Source: Myxococcales bacterium
GTDB taxonomy: Bacteria; Myxococcota; Polyangia; Polyangiales; Polyangiaceae
Assembly: GCA_020430865.1 (NCBI GenBank)
Contig: JAGQIY010001458.1
Location: forward strand, 1-6,839
Direction of reading: 5' to 3'
DNA: 6,839 nt
Part shown: piece after piece, positions 1-6,201 of the stretch
How the letters are laid out: each line of letters starts with the position of its first letter
Position numbering within the stretch: position 1 is the first letter of the stretch
The notes under the pieces: model-generated
What the model was told of the DNA's origin: nothing
Databases searched by the model: none
The model's input: the letters and a program-made list of their open reading frames with translations, nothing else
Program-made: the position numbers and the translations under genes

Positions 1-2283
1 AGGCGTACGAGCTACGTGTCAGCCGAAGGCGCGCGCACTGAGTGGCTCTGGAACCGCATGAACGAGGTGGTGTGGAAGCGCCAGCCCGATGGAACCGAGA
101 TCTCGGTCACCTACAACGGCTTGATGAAGCCGACCAGCATCCGCGAAGGGGCAGCCGTGTGGCGCTACGAGTACGGTGGCCTGAACTGGGTCTATCAGAT
201 TGTGAATCCACGCGGAGACGTGACTCACTTCCGGTATGATGTCGAGGGCAACCTGACGCACGTCCGCAACGCTCGTGGACAGACCTATACGCAGTACTTC
301 GATCTTGAGAATCGAGCCATCGGCTCCGACACCTTCGAAGGGGTGCGCCTCCGTGGCGCGCTGGATCTGATGGGTCGTATGATCAGCTGTGAGACCCCCG
401 ACGGCGTCACGACTTTGTCCTACGACGCGGAGGGTCAGCTCGCGGGGATGGAGTACGCCGATGGGGAGAGCGTCGAGCTTGCCCACTTGGTCGGCTCAGG
501 CGCGACGCGCATCGACAACTCGAGCGTCCTGGTCGAGACCTGGTTCGACGGCGTCGGCCAACCCGTGCGCGAAGTTCAGGGTGACCACGAGGTGGCGATC
601 GGATGGAAGGGCGGCCGAGTGGCCGTGGTCAGCCCCAGTGTGGGTCCGCCGCTGCAGAGTGAAACGAAAACCGACACCGACGTGAGGGTCACACAGGGAT
701 CGGTGCTGTTCGTGCTGAACCAGCCGAGCGGCAACGAGACCATCGATACCCTGGGGCAAGAGCTGGTGAGCCGCAAAGCGTTCGCAGACAACGGACGGCT
801 CAGCACCACGGCGCTGGCGCGCCGCTCACCCGCGGTCAGCCTCGAGAACGCGGCGGCGGCCGCCGATCCGAACCGCTTTTGGTGGAGAAACTACCACTAC
901 GGGCCTTCGCGACGGCTGGTCTCCGAGCTGCACTCGGACGGTACATTCATCGAGTACGAGCACGACGCGTTCGGGCAAGTGCTTTCTCGCACGCGGCAGC
1001 GGTCGGGGGCGGTCGACGTGGAGAGCCTCAGCTACGACGCCGCTGGGTCGCCGCGCTTTCCCGACGTGGTCCTGGACAGCCTGGCGCGGCCCATCAGCGT
1101 CGGCGGGGAAATCTGGCGGTATGACGCCGAGGGCCGGCTTGCCGCGCGGCAAACTGCTGAGGGCGAGTGGCTGTATCGCTGGAGCACTAGCACGAACCTA
1201 TTGGAAGTGGTCACGCCGAAGCATCGCGTGGAGATGGACTATGACGGGCGGGGACGCAGGATGCGCAAGCGCGTTTTCCGAGGGGACGAGTTGGTCTCCG
1301 CGACGGACTACATCTGGAGCAACCAAGTCGTGCTGCGGGAGGTGGACCGCGTCGGCGGCGCGACCCGCACCTATGTACGCCGTGATGGCTCGTGGGAGAT
1401 CGTTGGGCATATCGACTCCAGCGCCAGCGGAGATCGGGCGTACCTCTACGCCCATGACCCAAGCGGAGCGGTGGTGGCCGCCTTCGATGAGCAAGGGCGT
1501 CAGGTGTTCGCGGCTGAACGCAGCATTTATGGGGTGTACACGATCGCCAAAGATGAGCTGTCTGTTACCGCGCGGATGGTGAATCAGTTCGACGACCCCG
1601 ACGTCGGGCTCTACTACAATCGCTTCCGCTGGTACGAGCCGAGAGCCGGGATGTATGTCAGCCGCGATCCTCTGGAGCTAGAAGGGACGCTGAATCCCAG
1701 GGACTATGTCCGAGATCCGTACCTGTGGGTCGATCCGTTGGGGCTGGCCATGGCCCAGCCTCCCGGCGGTCGCGCGACGGCAGGTCGTGGCCATCCCCCG
1801 CGTCCACGGCGTCCGAACCCGTCGACGATGTCCACTGACGACACTCACACCTACCTCACCGCTCCAGGCTACAACGCGACCAACGGTACCGAGGCGGTGC
1901 CTGGTTACGTGGTGGCGGATGATACCGAGCGCACCGGACGCGGCTTTCGCGCGGGAACAACCGCGACCGTCGATGCTGCGGGTGACGCCTACGGGTGCCA
2001 CAGCTGTGGAAGGAGTCGAGCGCAAGTCGAGGCCGCGGACGGCAGCTTTGGGCACTGGCGAAAGGACCACCAGCCACCTTTGAGTCACGTGGCTGCCGGC
2101 GACGCGGTTCGCGGCAACACCTCCGGGGTGGTCCGTATCTACCCCCACTGCCCGCGGTGTTCCAACACCCAGGGCGGCGGCTTGGCGAGTCGTCCGCCCA
2201 CAGCAGCGGAGGCTGCGCGGGCGGCGGCGATCATGGCACCCAGGGCAGCAGACGGCACCCGTCGCGGACCCCCGCGCCGCTGA
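1..2283 (+). CDS. RHS/YD-repeat polymorphic toxin, 3' part, with putative HNH-like nuclease C-terminus
   Basis: The reading frame is open to the left edge (codons before the GTG at 16 read RRTSY), so the gene almost certainly starts outside the window. Residue numbers here count from that GTG. Residues 1-530 are YD/RHS repeats (for example YDVEGNLTHV, YDAEGQLAGM, YDAEGRLAAR), which in this family form a shell enclosing the toxin. The RHS core end is clear: RFRWYEPRAGMYVSRDP at 536-552 and VDPLGLA at 572-578. Known Rhs proteins cleave themselves just after DPLGL using two Asp-Pro pairs, here D551 and D573. The tail, residues 579-755, starts with a Pro/Arg-rich linker and then shows C661-x2-C664, H680-W-x2-D684-H685-Q-P-P, and H711-C712-x2-C715-S-N717-x-Q-G-G. 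Four of the five cysteines in the visible protein lie here. The pattern fits a zinc-stabilised HNH/Endonuclease VII-like fold; this is motif reading, not a database hit. Secretion route is unknown because the N-terminus (PAAR, signal peptide or other) is missing. Confidence 0.93.
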   Translation, partial: RRTSYVSAEGARTEWLWNRMNEVVWKRQPDGTEISVTYNGLMKPTSIREGAAVWRYEYGGLNWVYQIVNPRGDVTHFRYDVEGNLTHVRNARGQTYTQYFDLENRAIGSDTFEGVRLRGALDLMGRMISCETPDGVTTLSYDAEGQLAGMEYADGESVELAHLVGSGATRIDNSSVLVETWFDGVGQPVREVQGDHEVAIGWKGGRVAVVSPSVGPPLQSETKTDTDVRVTQGSVLFVLNQPSGNETIDTLGQELVSRKAFADNGRLSTTALARRSPAVSLENAAAAADPNRFWWRNYHYGPSRRLVSELHSDGTFIEYEHDAFGQVLSRTRQRSGAVDVESLSYDAAGSPRFPDVVLDSLARPISVGGEIWRYDAEGRLAARQTAEGEWLYRWSTSTNLLEVVTPKHRVEMDYDGRGRRMRKRVFRGDELVSATDYIWSNQVVLREVDRVGGATRTYVRRDGSWEIVGHIDSSASGDRAYLYAHDPSGAVVAAFDEQGRQVFAAERSIYGVYTIAKDELSVTARMVNQFDDPDVGLYYNRFRWYEPRAGMYVSRDPLELEGTLNPRDYVRDPYLWVDPLGLAMAQPPGGRATAGRGHPPRPRRPNPSTMSTDDTHTYLTAPGYNATNGTEAVPGYVVADDTERTGRGFRAGTTATVDAAGDAYGCHSCGRSRAQVEAADGSFGHWRKDHQPPLSHVAAGDAVRGNTSGVVRIYPHCPRCSNTQGGGLASRPPTAAEAARAAAIMAPRAADGTRRGPPRR
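1747..2283 (+). other. Variable toxin domain of the RHS protein (candidate HNH/treble-clef nuclease)
   Basis: This is the part of the RHS gene after the DPLGL cleavage motif, residues 578-755. In polymorphic toxins this segment is the swappable effector released by self-cleavage. Visible order: a low-complexity linker (about 579-606), a Thr/Gly-rich segment (607-658), the first cysteine pair C661/C664, the D684-H685 pair followed by PP, the second pair C712/C715 with N717 and QGG, then an Ala/Arg-rich end (about 725-755). A metal-binding His pair next to an Asp between two CxxC knuckles is typical of HNH and Endo VII nucleases, so D684/H685/N717 are the best active-site candidates. A zinc-ribbon domain with another activity cannot be excluded. 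Confidence 0.6.
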
Positions 2284-2327
2284 GTGGTGCGGGTGGTGTG
2301 GCCAGAGTGAAGTTTGGTAGAGTTGCC

Positions 2328-2332
2328 TGGAG
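2328..2332 (+). promoter_or_regulatory. Ribosome binding site of the 119-aa gene
   Basis: TGGAG lies 6 nt before the ATG at 2339. It supports this start and independent translation from the RHS gene, whose stop is 55 nt upstream. Confidence 0.6.
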
Positions 2333-2338
2333 ACACAC

Positions 2339-2698
2339 ATGGCAAGACTTACCAAAGTTGAGAAGCTGCTGCTCCAGACTCGCAACAACTTCAGCGGGTT
2401 CGGACTCGATCCAAACCTTACGGAAACGCAAAAGGACACGCGATTCGAGTACGCCTATAAGGGGAAGCTCTTCGCGGCCCTGGAGGTCCAGGACGACGCT
2501 TTCTACGTGGAGGTGCTGGCCACGAAGGAGCGCATGCCGGAGATCCAGGGGTTCAAGAGCCCGCGCATGGCGTACGCAGCCATCCCCAAGCGCAAGAACT
2601 GGTTCTGCATCACCGTGAAGGCAGATCAGCGAGATTTGCTCGAGTCAAAGATCGATGCGAACGTGGGCGCGATCCTCAATCAGCTAAAAGCCGGATGA
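2339..2698 (+). CDS. Small hypothetical protein, candidate immunity protein of the RHS toxin
   Basis: This 119-residue soluble protein has no signal peptide, membrane segment or motif that I recognise. It begins 55 nt after the RHS toxin stop with a good TGGAG ribosome site, exactly where polymorphic toxin operons place the cognate immunity gene, so that role is inferred from position. Residues 1-35 look helical and polar, about 36-60 (FEYAYKGKLFAALEV, AFYVEVL) look like beta strands, about 75-95 contain an aromatic and basic stretch (AIPKRKNWFCITVK), and 96-117 look helical. By my count it has 19 Lys/Arg and 15 Asp/Glu, so it is mildly basic. This is unlike many nuclease immunity proteins, which are acidic, and counts somewhat against the proposal. 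It could instead be a chaperone or an unrelated small protein. The coding call is strong; the role is not. Confidence 0.85.
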   Translation: MARLTKVEKLLLQTRNNFSGFGLDPNLTETQKDTRFEYAYKGKLFAALEVQDDAFYVEVLATKERMPEIQGFKSPRMAYAAIPKRKNWFCITVKADQRDLLESKIDANVGAILNQLKAG

Positions 2699-2701
2699 GG
2701 C

Positions 2702-4039
2702 ATGCCCAACCGGCTCGCGCTCGGTGAGCAGCAGCTCTTGACGCCCGGCGGGCCCCCAGGGGTCTTCGCGTTCAGCCCTCGACTGGACATGCTGTTCGCC
2801 CGAGGTTGGCCGTACCTGCGCGTGCTCAGCGATGAACCTGTCACGCTCACCGTAGCGAGGCGGGAGGCACGCAAGGCCTCCCGCGCCGTGGATCCCTATT
2901 TGCCCACGGTGGTTCCGCGGGAGATCGCCCGGCGCGTGCTGTCGGCCTATCCGTTTCACCCGTTCCAACAGCCGGATGAGGTGAAGGCGGCGGTGGCAGC
3001 CCCCGTAGAGGTGGACGAAGCGCTGATGTCGCGCATCTTGCGAGACCGCTTGTCCCAGGTCGGGGAGACCTATGACTTTCGGATCCGCGAGGTGCTGTTC
3101 TTGCTGGAGGCCTACTTGGGCACCGAGGCGGTGGTCAGCGCTGTAGTCGAGCACTGCGTCGCAGCGCTCGATCTCAAACGCTGGAGTAGGCGGGTCGCCG
3201 AGGTCGATAGCGTGAGCGCCGGCTACGCTCGGGTCGCGCTAGCGCTGCCTTGGCTACGCCATCGCCTCCCGGCGGCGCGCTGGAGCCAGCTCACGTCGCC
3301 CATGCTCGCCGGCAATCCAAGGCTCCCAACCTACACGGCGGTGCTGCGCGCGTGTGCTGACGACTCCGCGCCAATCCCTGAGCAAGTTGGACGTCTGGGC
3401 GTGAGCCTCGCGCGCCGCGACCTGACGGCGCTGCGCGCGCATGTTGCGCGCTGGCCGACCGACTGGGTGGATGCACAGCTGGTATATGCGCTGGGACATG
3501 ACTTCCTCACGGAATGCGATGTGAGCAAGTTGCGGGGCAATCCGAAGTGGAAGCAGGAGCGCACGCTGGCCGAGATCGGCGCCATCCGCGCTCCGGGCAC
3601 GCTGCGGGTGATCGCGGCGCTGCTCAGCAGCCGTTCGGTGGCGGAGACCGCCCATGCCTGGGTGGAGCGCCACGCGGAGTGGATTGAAAGTGAGGGCCTG
3701 CCGTTGCTGTCCAGCTGGCCGCACGCCCGGGCGGAGACCAGGGCAATCCGCGACGCGCTGCGCGGAGGAGCGCAGGTCACGCCCCCAAGACCCGCGGCCT
3801 TGAGATCAGCGCTGAGGGATCTGTTCGAAGAACTGCCTGCGCGCATGAAGGCGTGTGCTGGAGACATCCATGCCGAGCGGGCGGGGATGCGCGCCGCGTT
3901 CGAGACTTACTGCGAGCTGAACGCGGCACTGGGTGCGGAGTCGCCCGACGCCTACTTCACCCACGAACTCGACCTGGACTGGCGAGCGCCCAAGGCGGAC
4001 GTCGAGCGCTGGATTGAGCTAGCGGTTTCAATTGCCTAG
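2702..4039 (+). CDS. Hypothetical protein, 445 aa, alpha-helical, HEAT-like segments
   Basis: I do not recognise the family. The start ATG lies 3 nt after the stop of the 119-aa gene, and the end of that gene (CCGGA and GATGAGG) supplies the only Shine-Dalgarno-like bases, which suggests translational coupling. The protein is cytoplasmic by appearance, with no signal peptide or transmembrane helix. Residues 1-60 include short strand-like pieces and a Pro/Gly patch (TPGGPPGVFAF). Residues 70-345 are mostly amphipathic helices, including VLFLLEAYLGTEAVVSAVVE (131-150), ALPWLRHRLP (181-190) and a HEAT-like stretch at about 285-330 (TLAEIGAIRAPGTLRVIAAL, then SVAETAHAWVERH). The last 60 residues are acidic helices. 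Helical-repeat architecture suggests protein binding. Its tight coupling to the putative immunity gene could mean a second immunity, adaptor or toxin-associated protein. A relation to the large HEAT-containing DUF4132-type proteins is only an impression. Confidence 0.88.
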   Translation: MPNRLALGEQQLLTPGGPPGVFAFSPRLDMLFARGWPYLRVLSDEPVTLTVARREARKASRAVDPYLPTVVPREIARRVLSAYPFHPFQQPDEVKAAVAAPVEVDEALMSRILRDRLSQVGETYDFRIREVLFLLEAYLGTEAVVSAVVEHCVAALDLKRWSRRVAEVDSVSAGYARVALALPWLRHRLPAARWSQLTSPMLAGNPRLPTYTAVLRACADDSAPIPEQVGRLGVSLARRDLTALRAHVARWPTDWVDAQLVYALGHDFLTECDVSKLRGNPKWKQERTLAEIGAIRAPGTLRVIAALLSSRSVAETAHAWVERHAEWIESEGLPLLSSWPHARAETRAIRDALRGGAQVTPPRPAALRSALRDLFEELPARMKACAGDIHAERAGMRAAFETYCELNAALGAESPDAYFTHELDLDWRAPKADVERWIELAVSIA

Positions 4040-4193
4040 CTGCGCCAGCCCGCCATGACTGGACGTCGAGAACGAAAGGCGGCCTCGCGCTGCACACCCT
4101 CACCCCCAAACCCTTCACCAGCGGTGCCCAGCACCTCATGCGTCCTCGGAGATCTCACGCGTCTCCCGGAAGCTCCCCGAGGAGGCGGGCGCT
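4040..4193. other. Convergent intergenic region
   Basis: These 154 nt separate the plus-strand RHS cluster from the minus-strand ArsR gene. I see no convincing gene and no hairpin followed by a T-run on either strand. The only pairing noted is CCTCGG (4144-4149) with CCGAGG (4177-4182) across a 27-nt loop, too loose to call a terminator. Confidence 0.5.
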
Positions 4194-4523
4194 TCAGTCG
4201 TCTTCTTCGACGAACGCACGCAGGCGATCGAGCGCCGCGTCCCACTGCCGTGCGATCAGGTCGAGGTGGTCACGCGCCTTCGCGAGTGGGCGCTCGTCCA
4301 GCGCCCACACCGTCTCGCGTCCCGATTTCTCGGAGCGCGCGAGCCCTGCCGCCTCGAGTACGCGGAGGTGCTTGGTCACCGCCTGACGCGTGATCGGGGT
4401 TCCCTTCGTCAGGGCGGTGACGGAGAGCGGCCCCTTCGTACAGAGGCGCGAGACCAGCATCATGCGATGCGGATCACCCAAGGCCGCGAACACGGGAGCC
4501 GAGGCAGTCAGCCGGGACGCCAC
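4194..4523 (-). CDS. ArsR-family winged-helix transcriptional repressor
   Basis: This is a 109-residue protein when started at the GTG at 4523. That start is chosen because GAGAGG (4530-4535) sits 6 nt upstream and the SRPBCC stop ends 1 nt before it; the open frame to 4607 would only overlap the SRPBCC gene. The N-terminus FAALGDPHRMMLVSRL (12-27) is the typical ArsR opening helix. The helix-turn-helix spans about 33-62, with recognition helix ITRQAVTKHLRVLEAAG (44-60), followed by a beta wing (LARSEKSGRETVWAL, 61-75). Residues 80-105 form the C-terminal dimerisation helix. The metal-sensing CVC motif of ArsR/SmtB proteins is absent and there is one cysteine (C28), so this is probably not a metal sensor. 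ArsR members paired with SRPBCC proteins are common; the ligand is usually unknown. It likely represses its own operon through the palindromes at 5009-5064. Confidence 0.93.
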   Translation of the reverse strand: MASRLTASAPVFAALGDPHRMMLVSRLCTKGPLSVTALTKGTPITRQAVTKHLRVLEAAGLARSEKSGRETVWALDERPLAKARDHLDLIARQWDAALDRLRAFVEEDD

Positions 4524-4524
4524 T

Positions 4525-5004
4525 TCACACCTCTCGCTCGAGGTACTTCCCGACGAGCGACAGCTGGATCTCCCACCCGCCTTCGTTCTCCGTGAAGGCC
4601 TTCGCACGACGCTCGAGCGGTAGCGCGTCGAAGCCCGACTCGGTGATGGTCAGGCGCGTACCTCCCGGAACCTCCTCGAGCTCGAACGTCACGAGCGTCG
4701 TCGGCGCATTCGGTTCCAGGTCGGGATCGGCGCCAGGATGCCAGCGAAAGGCGAGGAGCTTGCGAGGCACGACACGCTCGATCTGGAGCTCGCAGCGCAT
4801 CCCGACGTACGGCTCCTGGTGTGCGGCGATCGCATCGTCCACCTGCGTCTTCGCGATCGCGCCGATGACCGTCTGACCCTCGACGAACGGTCCGTCGAGA
4901 GTCATCCCAAACCACGCTCCGAACGCCGCCGAGTCGCCAATCGCTCTCCAAACCTTCGCGAGCGGAGCCTTCAGCGTCGTCGTCTTCTCGATCCTGTCTG
5001 TCAT
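4525..5004 (-). CDS. SRPBCC (START/Bet v1-like, AHSA1 type) domain protein
   Basis: This 159-residue protein starts at the ATG at 5004 (MTDRIEKTTTLKAPLAKVWR), preceded by AGAGG with an 8-nt spacer. The 16 extra upstream codons of the open frame would run through the promoter. The N-terminal strand leading into APLAKVWRAI, then FGAWFGMTLDGPF (28-40), a central strand ending RKLLAFRWHPG (81-91), TTLVTFELEEVPGGTRLTIT (102-121) and a long C-terminal helix from about 127 are the SRPBCC signature, forming a helix-grip fold with a hydrophobic ligand cavity. Such proteins bind lipids or other hydrophobic ligands, or act like the Hsp90 activator Aha1; the ligand here cannot be read from sequence. It is the first gene of a two-gene operon with the ArsR repressor, so its expression probably responds to that repressor's signal. 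Confidence 0.93.
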   Translation of the reverse strand: MTDRIEKTTTLKAPLAKVWRAIGDSAAFGAWFGMTLDGPFVEGQTVIGAIAKTQVDDAIAAHQEPYVGMRCELQIERVVPRKLLAFRWHPGADPDLEPNAPTTLVTFELEEVPGGTRLTITESGFDALPLERRAKAFTENEGGWEIQLSLVGKYLEREV

Positions 5005-5008
5005 ATGA

Positions 5009-5024
5009 GCAACCTCTGGGTTGC
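5009..5024 (-). promoter_or_regulatory. Operator palindrome 1, downstream of -10, covering start site and ribosome site
   Basis: GCAACC-TCTG-GGTTGC on the plus strand is a perfect 6-bp inverted repeat with a 4-nt centre. Read on the minus strand it contains the AGAGG ribosome site of the SRPBCC gene (5013-5017) and the expected transcription start around 5017. A bound dimer would block initiation. ArsR binding is inferred from the adjacent regulator gene. Confidence 0.75.
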
Positions 5025-5052
5025 GTATAGTCCAGGCTCCCCATACGCGCAA
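5024..5052 (-). promoter_or_regulatory. Sigma70-like promoter of the SRPBCC-ArsR operon
   Basis: On the minus strand TTGCGC (5047-5052) and TATACG (5024-5029) are separated by exactly 17 nt. The -10 matches TATAAT at four of six positions and the -35 matches TTGACA at its first three. The predicted start, about 7 nt after the -10, gives a leader of only about 13 nt before the ATG at 5004. Confidence 0.65.
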
Positions 5053-5064
5053 CCCTCTGGTTGC
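5049..5064 (-). promoter_or_regulatory. Operator palindrome 2, overlapping the -35 box
   Basis: GCAACC-CTCT-GGTTGC repeats the arms of operator 1 exactly, with a different centre. Its midpoint is 40 bp from that of operator 1, nearly four helical turns, so two dimers would sit close to the same face of the DNA. It overlaps the -35 hexamer. Confidence 0.75.
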
Positions 5065-5120
5065 CTATGCGGCGACCGTCGATCGAAGGCGACGTCAGCT
5101 GCACGGTGTGGATCTGCGGA

Positions 5121-5136
5121 GCCGCGGATGCGCGGC
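5121..5136 (-). terminator. GC hairpin downstream of the DUF1801-DUF2200 gene, weak terminator candidate
   Basis: GCCGCG-GATG-CGCGGC forms a perfect 6-bp stem with a 4-nt loop, beginning 36 nt past the stop of the gene at 5172-6047. No T-run follows on the minus strand, so it is not a standard intrinsic terminator. In a GC-rich genome such stems also arise by chance. Confidence 0.3.
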
Positions 5137-5171
5137 CTGGTTCGGCAGGATGGTAGCGACGCGCCGGCCGC

Positions 5172-6047
5172 TCACTGGCGAAGGATGCTCTCCAGCTTCT
5201 TTCCTCTGGCAAGCTCGTCGACCAGCTTGTCGAGGTAGCGGATCTTCTGCATCAGCGGATCAGCGACATCTTCGACGCGCACTCCGCAGACGACCCCCGT
5301 GATGAGCTCGGCCTTCGGGTTCCAGCGAGGTGCGGCGCCAAAGAACGCCTCGAAGTCCAGCTTCCGATCGATGGCGCGCTGCAGGGTCTTGCCGCGATAG
5401 CCGGTGAGCCAGGCGATGACCTCGTCGACCTCCTGTTGGGTCCGGCCCTTCTTCTCGACCTTCTGCACGTAGAGCGGGTACACGCTCGCGAACGACATCC
5501 CGAAGATGCGCGGCTTCTTGGCTGCATCCGCTGCCGGGGGCTTGGTGACGGTCGCCTTGGCGGTCACCTTCTTCGTGGTCGCCTTCTTGGCGATCGCGGT
5601 CTGGGTGGTCGTTTTGCTGGTCTTCTTCGGCGCGCCCTCTTTCTCGGCGATCTCGGCGAGGCGCGTGCGAACGAGGGCGCTCACGATCTTCTTCGGCAGC
5701 GGCTTGTCGGGCGGAAACGCGATGCCGCCTTTCGTCGCCTTGTACCCCTCGAGCAGCGCGCCGAGCTTCGGGACGACATTGCCGCTGTGGGGGTAGTACC
5801 CGCAGTTCTTCCCGAAGAAGGCGAACCCTGCGGCGATCTTTCCGCTCGGTAACCGGAAGGCCGGCATGTCGTAGCTGATCGTCTCGGTCGCCTCGGGAAG
5901 CAGCTCACGGAGCTGCGCACAGAGACGCGTGAGCGTCGCGCGTGCGGTGACGTGCTCGATGGCCGCGAGATAGGAGTCGATCGGGCTCTTTGCTGAACCG
6001 CCTTTGGTCGACTTCTTGGGAGCCTTCGTCGCCTTCTTCGTTGCCAC
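5172..6047 (-). CDS. DUF1801-DUF2200 fusion protein with lysine-rich tails
   Basis: This 291-residue protein starts at a GTG (6047), the only plausible start since an in-frame stop lies at 6075-6077. The ribosome site is weak (GGAG about 12 nt upstream). Residues 1-20 are a basic tail with seven lysines. Residues about 22-135 are a DUF1801 (YdhG-like) domain: [42 protein letters not shown] and [10 protein letters not shown] are its usual blocks. Residues 139-180 are a Lys/Thr/Ala-rich linker with eleven lysines. Residues about 183-290 are a near-complete DUF2200 domain ([59 protein letters not shown]). Neither domain has a secure biochemical role, although DUF1801 adopts a frataxin-like fold. 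The family calls come from remembered motifs. It lies upstream of the SRPBCC-ArsR operon on the same strand, but that operon has its own promoter. Confidence 0.92.
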   Translation of the reverse strand: MATKKATKAPKKSTKGGSAKSPIDSYLAAIEHVTARATLTRLCAQLRELLPEATETISYDMPAFRLPSGKIAAGFAFFGKNCGYYPHSGNVVPKLGALLEGYKATKGGIAFPPDKPLPKKIVSALVRTRLAEIAEKEGAPKKTSKTTTQTAIAKKATTKKVTAKATVTKPPAADAAKKPRIFGMSFASVYPLYVQKVEKKGRTQQEVDEVIAWLTGYRGKTLQRAIDRKLDFEAFFGAAPRWNPKAELITGVVCGVRVEDVADPLMQKIRYLDKLVDELARGKKLESILRQ

Positions 6048-6201
6048 GAAGCGAAGGTACTCCGCGAGCGAGCGTCACGTCCACCGCTGGTCGTGCACGC
6101 CCAGACACCACCGAGCACCTCGGCGAGGCCCAACAGCTTCACCCCTCCCATCGCTCCACGACTCGGCCCACTTCATTCGCTGCCCGCTATCTCAGGCGGT
6201 G
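6048..6201 (-). other. Intergenic region upstream of the DUF1801-DUF2200 gene
   Basis: These 154 nt lie between two minus-strand genes and should hold the promoter of the fusion gene, but I see no convincing -35/-10 pair. Short pairings such as CCGAG-GTG-CTCGG lack a T-run. An open frame crossing the region from 6151 runs out of frame through the fusion gene and is taken as a shadow. Confidence 0.4.

Noticed and set aside
1678..2439. Long minus-strand open frame of 253 codons opposite the RHS toxin domain
   Set aside because: It is an antisense shadow of the GC-rich RHS gene; its translation is low in recognisable structure and it crosses the RHS stop and the next gene's start.
1995..2618. 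Plus-strand open frame of 207 codons spanning the toxin end and the 119-aa gene
   Set aside because: Arg/Ser-rich out-of-frame translation of two better-supported genes.
3432..3452. GCGCGC-rich self-complementary stretch inside the 445-aa gene
   Set aside because: It falls in ordinary coding sequence of a GC-rich genome and shows no link to a gene boundary.
4144..4182. CCTCGG/CCGAGG inverted repeat as a bidirectional terminator
   Set aside because: A 6-bp stem with a 27-nt loop and no T-run on either side is not convincing.
4524..4607. N-terminal extension of the ArsR protein to an ATG at 4607
   Set aside because: It lies entirely within the SRPBCC gene in another frame and has no family resemblance, while the GTG at 4523 has a good ribosome site and the usual ArsR start.
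5005..5052. N-terminal extension of the SRPBCC protein to 5052
   Set aside because: It would translate through the promoter and operator region; the ATG at 5004 has its own ribosome site and begins the domain.
5681..6151. Minus-strand open frame starting MGGVKLLGLAEVLGG
   Set aside because: It has a purine-rich start region, but after about 35 codons it becomes Arg/Ser-rich and runs out of frame through the DUF1801-DUF2200 gene.
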